Source: Euperipatoides rowelli (Eukaryota > Onychophora > Udeonychophora > Euonychophora > Peripatopsidae). From it: a stretch of DNA of 11,672 bases. The position numbers and the translations under genes were made by a program. Under the pieces are notes generated by a model. The model was not told the origin of the DNA, made no database searches, and saw nothing but the letters and a program-made list of their open reading frames with translations. Location of the stretch: assembly GCA_003024985.2 (NCBI GenBank), contig PXIH01S0002798.1; one strand, 5' to 3'. This document shows, piece by piece, positions 1-8,198 of this stretch. Position 1 is the stretch's first letter, and the number at the start of each line of letters is the position of its first letter.

Positions 1-59
1 TTTAACTTAATTTGGATTTGGGGGAGACACTGGAAAAACTAATTGGATTGGAAAAGGTT

Positions 60-199
60 AAGGTTTACATGTGTTATAGCCTACTTAGACACGAATATAT
101 ATTTAAGTTCAATCACTTTTTTTGCCTTATGGCAATTATGCTAGAAGGTTTACATGTTTTATACTTAGACATGAATATATAAGTTCAATCACTTTTTTC
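60..199 (+). repeat. Spaced direct repeat, two copies of a ~55-62 bp unit
   Basis: Copy 1 (60-122) and copy 2 (145-199) both start AAGGTTTACATG, pass through TTAGACAYGAATATAT and end AAGTTCAATCACTTTTTT. Copy 1 is longer by a 5 bp GCCTA insertion at a TA (77-83) and by a few bases in the ATATAT stretch. A shorter, weaker relative (TTAGACATGCTTATATTTAAGTT) lies near 594-616. No coding potential was seen. The spacer is 22 bp. The nature of the unit is unknown. Confidence 0.75.
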
Positions 200-433
200 T
201 ACAAAACTGTCACTTGTGAGCTCCTTTCCTGTTAGCCATGCAGGATAGCATTATTTTTCACTAATTGGAATTGCTTTGGACTCACGGACCCCTTTCCTAG
301 CCTAAGTTCCCAAAAGCACATTTCAATTACTCTATAAATTCCTCTTTATTAGCCTACTAAATAAAATGATTTCACCATTAGGCCTAAATTCATTAATTAA
401 AAATTACTGTATATATATATGGTACAATTATTT

Positions 434-486
434 CTATAAAAAAAGGGGACTTAGGGACCAAAATATAAAAAAAGGGACTTTTAGGA
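434..486 (+). repeat. Short direct repeat, 2 x 25 bp
   Basis: 434-458 and 462-486 share the pattern TATAAAAAAAGGGACTTAGGAC with small indels, 28 bp apart. The pair abuts the left end of the inverted-repeat element at 486-701. It may be simple slippage in an A/G-rich tract. Confidence 0.5.
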
Positions 487-701
487 CTAGTGTCTGCATC
501 TCAGACCTACCATTGTTATGCAGGCCCAAAACTGCAGTCGGAGGTAGCATGCAATCTATCTGCAAGCTGACCTCTGATTGTTAGTTTATTTTTTTAGACA
601 TGCTTATATTTAAGTTGGAGTTAGGGTCAGTGTGTGGCTAAGTTTAGTAGATTGTCTAATAGTCTACATGACAATGATAGGTCTGAGATCCAGACACTAG
701 T
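486..701. mobile_element. Probable MITE with ~31-38 bp terminal inverted repeats
   Basis: 486-516 and the reverse complement of 671-701 match at 29 of 31 positions (core TAGTGTCTG-ATCTCAGACCTA). A weaker match continues inward about 7 bp. The flanking octamers are CTTTTAGG (478-485) and TTTTTAGG (702-709), a 7/8 match in direct orientation, as expected for an 8 bp target duplication, though the octamer is low in complexity. The 216 bp length and lack of an ORF fit a non-autonomous element. An 8 bp duplication would suggest the hAT superfamily, but the end sequence ACTAGTG is not a typical hAT terminus, so the family is left open. Confidence 0.55.
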
Positions 702-709
702 TTTTTAGG

Positions 710-1190
710 GACCACAGTCCACATCACTAATAAAGCCCTGCTTCTGAGAAAAGGGATTTGTGTATTTTTTAATTTGTTTTGTTATGATGATTTTAAAAAT
801 GTTTAGTTTTAGTAATCCCCAAGAAAATTAAACGAACTCAAAAATCTGGACATAGTGAACTGGACTAAAACCCTAAAATATCATGGATATATCTAGGTTA
901 CCCTAGTTTGCTACACATTTGATTTGCTCATTCTATTTATAATGCACATGACTAAGTTCAATAATTATAGAAGAGCTTGCATGTAGCCCATCTAGATTTG
1001 CAGGGTAAGGTACTGTAGTTTTAACTAGGCTATATATTTTAGCTTGTTTGAAATCCCTTAAAAAAATGTTGTCTATGCTGAGTTTGAGCCCTTCTAAATG
1101 AATATACCTAGATTAGCTTGATATTTTTGTATTTGCATATAGTCTTGTACGTACTGTATATAATTTCTAAATATTTTGCTTTCTTGGTTT
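710..1190. other. AT-rich stretch without a recognised gene
   Basis: I see no sustained reading frame, RNA gene or long repeat here. It holds one TAGGCTA (1026-1032), two TACTGTA sites (1011-1017, 1152-1158) and a pyrimidine-rich run that leads into the AG at 1192-1193. Confidence 0.6.
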
Positions 1191-1294
1191 CAGATTGGTC
1201 CACAACCGGATTACAGGATAATTACTCAGGGTTGAAGATCACCGCGAAACGGCATATTCAAAGAGGATTTATTTATTCATTTTGTAAAGATTAG
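1191..1294 (+). other. Possible exon after a 3' splice-site-like sequence
   Basis: The run TTTTGCTTTCTTGGTTTCAG ending at 1193 is a good match to a metazoan 3' splice acceptor. The DNA after it is less AT-rich and contains several CpGs. One frame stays open from 1196 to a TAG at 1292-1294 (33 aa), too short to identify. A GTAAAG at 1284-1289 could be a donor. This may be an untranslated leader exon of the zinc-finger gene, a terminal exon of an unseen upstream gene, or chance. Confidence 0.25.
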
Positions 1295-1597
1295 TACACC
1301 TATGCAATACTAACAATCAACATATGATTTGGTAAAGGAAGAATCAATTGCATTTATTCTATAGAGTAAAAAAACCCTCATTTGGGATATAATTATTATC
1401 CCACATTAAAGATAGCATACTTTTCAATGAAAGTCTAAATTTAAATCGGTAAACAATGCCATGTGGTCTCGTGAAACATTTACCTCATTCTTTGTAAATT
1501 TATAAATGCATATATTTGACTAAGCTTTTATTAATTGTATCAAATGCTGCAGTGTAATCAATTTAGCTTCTAAAAAAATGACAAACTTTTGCTTTAG

Positions 1598-1673
1598 AGG
1601 CATAGCCACGATGCTACTAGAATACTCATCCAAGTAGTAATTTAAAAACGTTCCCTAGCACATTCATTACACC
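1598..1673 (+). promoter_or_regulatory. Probable 5' leader of the zinc-finger gene, with a short uORF
   Basis: A possible acceptor (CTTTTGCTTTAG) ends at 1597. The leader carries an upstream ATG at 1611 that opens an 8-codon frame closed by TAG at 1635-1637, 36 nt before the main start. An in-frame TAG at 1656-1658 closes the zinc-finger frame upstream, so ATG 1674 is the first usable start in this exon. That ATG has the favourable context ACACCATGC. No promoter element could be assigned. Confidence 0.35.
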
Positions 1674-3293
1674 ATGCAACTCAATGAAGAAACAATGGTT
1701 TCTGCTAACATAGGAGATTCTCGCCTGGATTATGAAAACCAATTGGAGGATCTTAAGAAAAAGCATTCCGAGAAGCTGTTTAAATGTGATCATTGTAATT
1801 ACACGAGCCAGAATAAACTTTTCTCGACTTTTCATCAAATGAAGCACATCTGGGAAATTCCGTATCAATGCGATGAATGTGATTTTAGAACTTTGTATAC
1901 ATCCAGTTCTTTAGTTCATAAAATGAAACATATAGCTGACTATCAGTTAAACCATAAATATAATTATACAGCTCCAAATAATTATAAACAACAAATAAGG
2001 ACTCGCCCATTAGAAAATCCGTATCGTTGCAATTATTGCAGTTATGAAGCGATTTCTAAACCTGAGTTAGAACTACACGAAAAGGGACACGCGGGTGAAA
2101 TGTTTTATTGCAGCTTGTGTGATTTTAAAACGCTCGAGAAGGATAGTTTAACATTACACGAAAGGATCCATATTACTGAAATGTCACTTAAGTGCACTTT
2201 GTGCGATTACAACGCAGTTACCAGCAAGGATTTAAGATTGCATCAAGTAGCTCATACTGGAGAAACCTCGTTTCAATGCACTCATTGCGATTACAAAACT
2301 TTGTGTAAATCCACCTTAAACCGTCACGAAATGAAACACACTGGTGAAACTCCGTTTCATTGTAGTTTCTGTGATTATAAAACCGCTAATAAATGGTGTT
2401 TACAATCGCACGAAAAGACTCATTCTGGTGAGAAAAATTTCCAATGTAATTTGTGTGATTACAAAGCTGTTCACAAGAACAGTTTACGATTACATCAGAG
2501 GAGTCATACTGTAGAAAAATCATTTCAATGTCATTTATGCGCTTACAAGACCACTAATCAAAATTCGTTAAACTTACATCAACGAATCCACGCGACTCTA
2601 AAAAAATTCCATTGCAATTTATGTGATTACAAAGCGTCAAGAAAGAGGAATCTATTTTTGCATAAGCGTACACATGCTTCTAAAATGTCATTCAATTGTG
2701 AATTATGTGGCTATAAAGCAGCTTATGAGCATTTATTGAAAGTACATGTTCGACGACGCCATAGGGACAAGCCATACGAGTGCAATTCATGTGATTTTAA
2801 GACAGCATGGCACTCAAAGTTGTTATTTCATGCGATGAAGCATACCGGCGAACTGCCATTTCATTGTACTTTGTGCGCGTATAAAACTGCTAATAAATGG
2901 TGCTTAAAATCCCACCAAAGGACTCATCTGGCTAAAAAGACTCTGAGCTGCAATTTATGTGATTATAAAGCCGTTCATAAAAACAGTTTGCGGTTACATC
3001 GAATGGGTCATTCAGGTGAAAAGCCTTTTCATTGTAAATTATGTGAATATAAGACGGCTAGCCAAAGTAGCCTAAAAATACATCAAAGGACACATACAGG
3101 TGAAAAACCGTTTCATTGTCGTGTATGCGATTATAAAAGTGCTAGAAAGGAAAGTTTGAGATTACATGAGCATACTCATACCGGGGAACACGCATTCAAT
3201 TCAGTTTATAATTATAAAGCTGCTATCTACAAGAATGGATTGAGGTTGCATGAAACCAGCGATAGTGATGTAAAACAATTTCAGTGCCACTGA
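1674..3293 (+). CDS. C2H2 zinc-finger protein, 16 complete fingers, probable DNA-binding regulator
   Basis: The 539 aa protein is nearly all C2H2 fingers. After a charged N-terminus (1-36), complete C-x2-C-x12-H-x3-H fingers start at Cys 38, 66, 119, 146, 174, 202, 230, 258, 286, 314, 342 (H-x4-H), 370, 398, 426, 454 and 482. From finger 4 the period is 28 aa. The aromatic residue sits two positions after the second Cys (C-D-Y-K-T/A), as in hunchback/REST-like fingers, rather than the classical four. Most linkers are degenerate; HTGEKPF is clean only between fingers 15 and 16. Residues 87-118 look like a ligand-less finger. Finger 17 (about 508-530) has lost both Cys and the last His. The stop falls just after the first Cys of what would be finger 18. 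Fingers 12-17 are a copy of 6-11. No KRAB, BTB, ZAD or SET domain is visible. A nuclear, sequence-specific DNA-binding role is inferred from the family; target and partners are unknown. The array is in one exon; upstream coding exons cannot be excluded. Confidence 0.88.
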   Translation: MQLNEETMVSANIGDSRLDYENQLEDLKKKHSEKLFKCDHCNYTSQNKLFSTFHQMKHIWEIPYQCDECDFRTLYTSSSLVHKMKHIADYQLNHKYNYTAPNNYKQQIRTRPLENPYRCNYCSYEAISKPELELHEKGHAGEMFYCSLCDFKTLEKDSLTLHERIHITEMSLKCTLCDYNAVTSKDLRLHQVAHTGETSFQCTHCDYKTLCKSTLNRHEMKHTGETPFHCSFCDYKTANKWCLQSHEKTHSGEKNFQCNLCDYKAVHKNSLRLHQRSHTVEKSFQCHLCAYKTTNQNSLNLHQRIHATLKKFHCNLCDYKASRKRNLFLHKRTHASKMSFNCELCGYKAAYEHLLKVHVRRRHRDKPYECNSCDFKTAWHSKLLFHAMKHTGELPFHCTLCAYKTANKWCLKSHQRTHLAKKTLSCNLCDYKAVHKNSLRLHRMGHSGEKPFHCKLCEYKTASQSSLKIHQRTHTGEKPFHCRVCDYKSARKESLRLHEHTHTGEHAFNSVYNYKAAIYKNGLRLHETSDSDVKQFQCH

Positions 3294-3344
3294 ATTACAA
3301 ATTTGATGTTTTTATGCTGGCCAGTAATAGACAGTGATTTGGTT

Positions 3345-3350
3345 AATAAA
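3345..3350 (+). terminator. Polyadenylation signal AATAAA of the zinc-finger gene
   Basis: A canonical AATAAA lies 52 nt after the stop codon, in a short AT-rich 3' UTR. It would give a very short UTR ending about 3365-3380, upstream of the hAT-like element that begins at 3430. This hexamer is common in AT-rich DNA, but the position is right. Confidence 0.5.
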
Positions 3351-4044
3351 ACATTTACTGTATGTGTTAGGATTCGTTTTAGAGTTTATGAAACGGCTCC
3401 CAGGGATAGATAATTATTTTGATTATAACCAGGGTTGTGGAGTCGGTATGACAAACCTCCAACTCTTTTTTTTTTCTACTCTTCGACTCCAACTCCTTTG
3501 TTTTAAATGTACAGTAGCTCCCTCTCCATAATACGTATGTGCAAATTTCAACCGAGCATAATTCGAAACAAATTTTTAAGCTATAAAAAGTAAATAAAAT
3601 TAAAGTAGGCTATTATAGGCCTACTTAAAATACGCCAGAGTCTAGATTTGAGTAATTTCGTCATTGAGTCGATGGTAAATAGAGATTTTTTTTAACAAAA
3701 TAAAAAATAAAAATCCTTATTTTGATTTATTTTATAAATTTGTGCCAAGTGTGATTATTAACAAACTAGTTAAACCAAATCAAAATGACAAAAAAAAATA
3801 AGAGATAGATCATGTTGGATCCTTTTGTGGTAACAGTTAAATTCTGTGCATCATCCGTGTATATTTACAAAGGGCATCGTTTAGCCGTGGATTATTTCTA
3901 AAGGGCATCATTTAGTTTTGTGTATTTATAAAAGGCATCATTTAGTCATGTGTATTTATTTATAAAGGGCATCATTTAGCTGTGTGTATCTATAAAAGGA
4001 TTATTTAGCCGTGATTATTTATAAAGGCATCATTTATCTGTGTG

Positions 4045-4288
4045 CATGGGCGTCAGCAGAAAAAAATGGGGGGGGGGGGGTTGTATGACGTTTGGACACT
4101 TCACACTTGGAGGAGTATTAAAAGAATGCCGGCTTTATATTGAATATCAACATTTTTTTAAGGCTGATTTTTCCAAAGGGGAGGGGTGACCGATACTTAG
4201 CTCTTGCAACTTTATATTAAATACCTACATTTTTGGTTAGTCTCATTTTTCCAGGGGGGGGGGGCATGCCACTCTGTGGATGACCATG
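4045..4288. mobile_element. Nested hAT-like MITE, 244 bp
   Basis: The ends CATGGGCGTCAGCAGA and, reverse-complemented, CATGGTCATCCACAGA agree at 12 of 16 positions. The flanks TCTGTGTG (4037-4044) and GCTGTGTG (4289-4296) are a 7/8 match. That sequence is also part of the minisatellite unit, so the duplication is suggestive and not proof. G runs of 13 (4068-4080) and 11 (4254-4264) lie near both ends. The body holds a direct duplication of about 56 bp. There is no coding capacity. Confidence 0.6.
4133..4264 (+). repeat. Internal direct duplication inside the nested MITE
   Basis: About 4133-4188 and 4209-4264 share the order CTTTATATT-AATA, ACATTTTT, ATTTTTCCA and then a G-rich tail. The two halves differ at scattered positions, so the duplication is not recent. 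Confidence 0.6.
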
Positions 4289-4579
4289 GCTGTGTGTATT
4301 ATAAAGAACATCATTTAGCTGTGTTTATTTCTAAAGGGCATCATTTAACTGTGTGTATTTATAAAGGGCATTATTTAGTCATGTGTATTTATGAAGGGCA
4401 TCATTTAGCCATGTATATTTATAAAGGGCATCATTTAGCCATGTATTTTTATAAAGGTGAGCAGTGTTAGCCTTTTAGGAAAATATTTATTTAGATATTT
4501 ATTTTACAGCTATAGCCTACAGTAAAAGAAAACTATGTAGCACAGGAACCTATCTTACATTCGATTTGATTCGTTTCAG

Positions 4580-4617
4580 TTTGAGTTGCATATTTTAGGA
4601 ACCAAATACAACTCAAA
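4580..4617. repeat. Imperfect hairpin
   Basis: TTTGAGTTGCATAT (4580-4593) pairs with AAATACAACTCAAA (4604-4617), 12 of 14 positions, around a 10 nt loop. It lies in the right arm of the hAT-like element, and no function is evident. Confidence 0.4.
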
Positions 4618-4833
4618 TCGAGGCTCTGGTGTATACAAAAGTGATCAGATTTTTTTAAAAAAATATTTCAAAATTTATTTGCGAATAAAATTAGTCGATC
4701 TACCGTTAGATTTCATTGGTGTCTGTTTAGTAACATACTGCTGTATTTAAAGTATGTTTTTAATTGGAAGCCAAAGTTGTTACATTTCTACTCCACCCAA
4801 AATTGATTCTGATCCTACAACCCTGATTATAAT

Positions 4834-5609
4834 CTGTAATATATAATGGTGTTAACAGAAAATAATGTAAAATTATTTGTATGGAAGCAGTCTGGTGAAA
4901 ACGCTTTTCCATATGAAATCAGAATAACCTAATTTAAATATATGTAAATACTCTACTGTATATGAAATTGGCATCTATTCATAATAAATGTGGCTTACAT
5001 CAATAAAATTAGATTAAGCCATTTTTTTTTTAAATTTTTTGTACCATTAAACTGCTTGCAAAAGAATACACAAGATGGGTTATATAGATTAAACCAAGGT
5101 TTTTTTTAAGATTGCAATAATTTGTAATAGTTTGAGGGTAGACAAGACATTTTCGCTCATCCAAGATGAGTGTGCTGCCGTAATTTGTTGTTTAATTTTA
5201 TTTTTTAACCTTAAACGTGGATACAAGCTATTATCACTTTACCTTCCCGGTTTATGAGTTCTCGGTGAAGGATATCCTAGATTTTTTGCAAAATATTACA
5301 TATTGTTTTGAAAAAAATATTTTAAAGAAATTAAATAAAAAAATTCTGACAACCCGCTTAGGCTTGAAGCTATTTATATATAGTTTACTGTCTTTACAAT
5401 TGCTTCAAAATAAAGTTTTAAAATTATTGCAAATTGGAGAGATATCTCATATATTTTTACTTTTTTTTTAACCTCTATTGTTATGAGGGGTGCAGATATG
5501 ATCAATACTTGTTTAACTTAATCAATTTTATTTATTAAAATTTTATGTATTTAAAAAAAAACTATTGTTTTTCCATATTATGAAAACAATGAAAGACTAG
5601 GGATCATCC
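4834..5609. other. AT-rich stretch without a recognised gene
   Basis: The stretch has many A and T runs. An open frame at 5217-5471 begins with GTG, has no internal Met and has the composition of random AT-rich DNA, so I do not call it. One TACTGTA (4954-4960) is present. No repeat or RNA gene was seen. Confidence 0.6.
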
Positions 5610-5720
5610 CAGTGGTGTAACTAACAGGCCTGCAGGACCTGCCATGCTGGGTGTCCCACAGACTCAAGGGGCCTACACCTAAAAATTGGATGCATAAGTA
5701 ACAAGTAGGGGCCCATTGTA
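5610..5720 (+). mobile_element. Orphan hAT-like left end
   Basis: The sequence changes abruptly from AT-rich to CAGTGGTGTAACTA followed by a GC-rich stretch with AGGCCTGCAGG and GGGGCCC. CAGTGGYGTA at an edge followed by G/C-rich DNA is a common look for hAT-type ends in invertebrates. I could not find a matching inverted end or a target duplication, so this is probably a truncated copy. Confidence 0.35.
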
Positions 5721-6716
5721 GGTTTTTTTGCATTCTTGTTTACACTACCGTACTGTATCATCTATAAACCTCATTACACAGGGGTTTTTTTTTTTTTCCT
5801 CTTTTGTCCCCCAACCCCCAAATTCATCACAATTTAATACAAACCTATAAGAATTTGTCACAAATTTTTGATGTCCCCCTCCCACAAAACAAAATTAATG
5901 TAATGGATTAGAGAATTTAATAATTCATCAAAACAAATAAAAAAAGTTACAGTAAATCAAGTAGCCTATATTATGAAATATATTTAAAATTTTTAAATAT
6001 ATATTTTTCTAAAATAAATTAAAATGAATATTCTTAATGCATTTTTTTATTCGAATACTAACTTGAATTGTCCGTTCTTGCACAGGATGTAAACATGGAT
6101 ATGGTCGATTGTAAATATGTCCATGCTAACGATGGTCCATAAACAGAGGTATATGCCTGTATTTAATTTACTGTAAATACATATGAAGATAAGTTAATTT
6201 TTTTTTAAAAAAATGTGATCACATTTCAAACTCCTCCCATCGTCAGATTTATTCTAAACCCTCCACCTTTTATCATGTTATGTAGTTTATGAATGACTTC
6301 TTAATTCTAGTTATGCAAACTCAAAATTATTGTCAAGCTAATAAAAATTATTAGTTTACTAATGCCATGAAGAAATAGCAAAAGCCATGATATGAAGAAG
6401 TACAGGTGTGACCATGAATGTATTAATACTGAAATATTCATCTAAGAACCAGCCGAGGAAGACAAACCTAATCAGCCATGATGAAAAATTAAGAACTTGT
6501 CTGTAAGTAGATAGGCCTACAGTAAATAATAAACATTCTTGCAAGATGCAATGAAAAAGTGTGAGAAGAGCTTCAGAATGTTGTGAATTATGAGCACCAA
6601 ATCTTGAAAAATACAATTTTCCCGCTCTTTTTTTAAAAAGCTTTGTATTTGGTTTTAAAAGTTTGAACATTTTTCATTTTTTATTCAAATGATCAAATAT
6701 ACTAGAAATATTAAAG
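5721..6716. other. AT-rich stretch without a recognised gene
   Basis: It contains a perfect 16 bp palindrome AAATGTGATCACATTT (6211-6226), an AT-only palindrome near 5976-6008, TAGCCTA at 5962-5968, TAGGCCTACAGTA at 6512-6524 and two more TACTGTA/TACAGTA sites. A 103-codon minus-strand frame (6359-6670) was considered and not called. Confidence 0.6.
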
Positions 6717-7016
6717 GTTAAATTGATGTTTTCCCCTATTTCGAAAATGGAATTGTCCAGAATAAAAGTGGTAAGAAACCCCATGAAGAATTTAATGTTA
6801 AAATTGATGTTTCTCCCCTCTTTGAAAATGGACTAGTCTAGAAAAAAAAAATGATTACTGGGAAAAATTTAATAAAGTTAAAATTGATGCTTGTCGCCTC
6901 TTTTGAAAATGAAACAGTCTAGAATAAAAGTGGTACGAACTGGAAAGAATTTAATAAGGTTAAAATTGATGCTTCTTCCCTCGTTCAAAAATGGAATAGT
7001 CTAGAATAAAAGTAAT
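6717..7016 (+). repeat. Tandem repeat, ~80 bp unit, about 3.7 copies
   Basis: Units start at GTTAAAATTGATG at 6717, 6797, 6877 and 6959, giving periods of 80, 80 and 82 bp. Each contains CCCTCTTTGAAAATGGAATAGTCTAGAATAAAAGTGGTA-like sequence and ends GAATTTAATAA. Units have diverged by substitutions and small indels, and the last is cut short at about 7016. No frame runs through the array. Confidence 0.85.
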
Positions 7017-8090
7017 ATAATAAGCCCATTATTCACTATTAAAAACACCAGGGGGATAAGAATTATATTACAATGAAAATATCACAACAAAAATGTCAAA
7101 ACCAAAACAGTGTCATAGCAGATTTTGACATGAGTGGCCAAAAGAGATGGGTCGTAAATCACATCACAGTTTCTTCAGCACTTCGCTGTCACAGTCACGA
7201 GTCATGATCCATTTCTGTTAATGTTCAAAAATCATTTTAATTGATTTTATTTTCCATTTTTATTTTTTTCTGTAAATGTCAAATTTTTAATTGATAATTT
7301 AAAATTTACCTGCTTCAGAAATATAATGTTTAAATCATATTATTTTACAATAAATGTGATTTGGAACAGTCGCAGTGACTTTCTTTCCAAGTCCAGGATA
7401 TTTTAAAGAGTGTTCTTCAAAATGTAAGTTTATGCTTTTACAATTTTTAATGTTTGATTGCTTAAATTATAAAAAAGTGATTGATCAAGTTGATCACAAT
7501 ATTAGTTACTATAAAAACCTGATGTTTACAAATATATAAATTTATAATTTTGAAAATAATTTTACTGTAAAACCTTGACAGGAAATAATAAATTTAAAGA
7601 CTGACTTTAAATTATTATTAATTAGGCTACAGCTTGTTATATAAAAATATAAAAATCAAATCATTCATAACATGATATCTTAATATACTGTAAAGTATAC
7701 CACTGGTAGATCAATAGCAGTATCACACACCATCTCTTTATTCTGATTTAAGTGACAAACATTTTTATTTAACAAAACAAGAATCGTTTTAAGAAATATA
7801 GTTAGTTATTTTTGCAATGTGAATGAAAAAGAAAATATAAAAGTTTGGAGAAAAGTCAAGGATAGATTACATTTACCTTTTGTATATTTAGATAAGAACA
7901 CTTTTTTTTTTTTAAAAAAAAAAATGTGTCGAGGCCTGACCAGTCTGACACTGGCTATTAAGACAAACACACCTATTAAGTGGAGGCTGTATTCCGGACC
8001 TTTATTTGTCTTAATATTTTTAATTTTACGGCTTTAATTTATAAATTAGCTTCTTATTTAAAGCTTTAATGTTTACATTAAAATCTATCA
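7017..8090. other. AT-rich stretch without a recognised gene
   Basis: A slightly more GC-balanced patch (about 7125-7210) has no open frame worth calling. A T14/A11 run lies near 7899-7924. TAGGCTA is at 7623-7629 and TACTGTA at 7563-7569 and 7686-7692. The 72-codon frame at 7819-8037 passes through the T/A run and has no family resemblance. Confidence 0.55.
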
Positions 8091-8140
8091 AAGTCTGGGT
8101 GGGCCTGGACCCAATCTGCCTACCCACTAAAACCGCCACT
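8091..8140 (-). mobile_element. Orphan hAT-like right end
   Basis: Read on the minus strand, the edge is AGTGGCGGTTTTAGTGGGTA followed by GC-rich GGTCCAGGCCCACCC, in contrast to its AT-rich surroundings. It resembles hAT-type ends but not closely enough to the end at 5610 to be its partner. No target duplication was found. Confidence 0.3.
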
Positions 8141-8198
8141 AAATGAACCCTGAATGTATTTTATACTGTGCAGATATAGTCTAGCTAGAATCACTAAT

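Larger units (their letters stand above)
3857..4456 (+). repeat. Minisatellite, ~30 bp unit, about 12 copies, split by an insertion
   Basis: The unit reads roughly TGTGTATTTATAAAGGGCAT followed by CATTTAGCC. Six imperfect copies lie at 3857-4044 and about five and a half at 4289-4456, with the 244 bp element at 4045-4288 between them. Unit length varies by a few bases through deletions such as GGCAT/GGAT and a TATT duplication. The array lies inside the hAT-like element. Because the period is near 30 nt, the right block reads as a 10-residue peptide repeat (K-G-H-H-L-A-M-Y-I-Y) in one frame. I take that as a by-product of the period, not a gene. Confidence 0.85.
3430..4825. mobile_element. 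Non-autonomous hAT-like transposon, 1.4 kb
   Basis: The left end is CAGGGTTGTGGAGTCGG and the right end, reverse-complemented, is CAGGGTTGTAGGATCAG. The first nine bases are identical and 16 of the first 22 agree. The flanks ATTATAAC (3422-3429) and ATTATAAT (4826-4833) form a 7/8 target-site duplication. CAGGG ends plus an 8 bp duplication are typical of the hAT superfamily. No transposase-like frame was found, so the element would depend on a transposase made elsewhere. It carries a minisatellite, a nested MITE and a small hairpin. GGAGTCGG and CGACTCC (3439-3446, 3484-3490) form a subterminal stem. It inserted about 130 bp after the stop of the zinc-finger gene. Confidence 0.8.

Noticed and set aside
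366-584. 72-codon frame near the left edge
   Set aside because: It crosses the left end of the inverted-repeat MITE and has no recognisable domain.
1626-1868. 80-codon minus-strand frame
   Set aside because: Antisense shadow of the start of the zinc-finger gene.
3334-3531. 65-codon frame after the zinc-finger gene
   Set aside because: It straddles the left boundary of the hAT-like element, including its T-run, so it is an insertion artefact.
3857-4456. CRISPR-like array
   Set aside because: The ~30 bp units abut with no unique spacers and vary in length. It is a minisatellite in animal DNA.
4204-4470. 88-codon frame with a 10-residue repeat (KGHHLAMYIY)
   Set aside because: The repeat is the ~30 bp minisatellite read in frame. 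The frame starts inside the nested MITE and passes through a G run.
5217-5471. 84-codon plus-strand frame
   Set aside because: It starts with GTG, has no internal ATG, and is Leu/Ile/Lys/Phe-rich as expected from AT-rich DNA.
6359-6670. 103-codon ATG-initiated minus-strand frame, hydrophobic
   Set aside because: It matches no family I know, has AT-rich random-like composition and runs straight across TAGGCCTACAGTA, which looks like inserted junk. The length is plausible by chance in 11.7 kb.
7819-8037. 72-codon frame
   Set aside because: It runs through a T14/A11 tract, and no family resemblance is evident.
5610-8140. A single 2.5 kb hAT element bounded by the two orphan ends
   Set aside because: The ends differ beyond the AGTGG core and the flanking octamers (GATCATCC and AAATGAAC) do not match.
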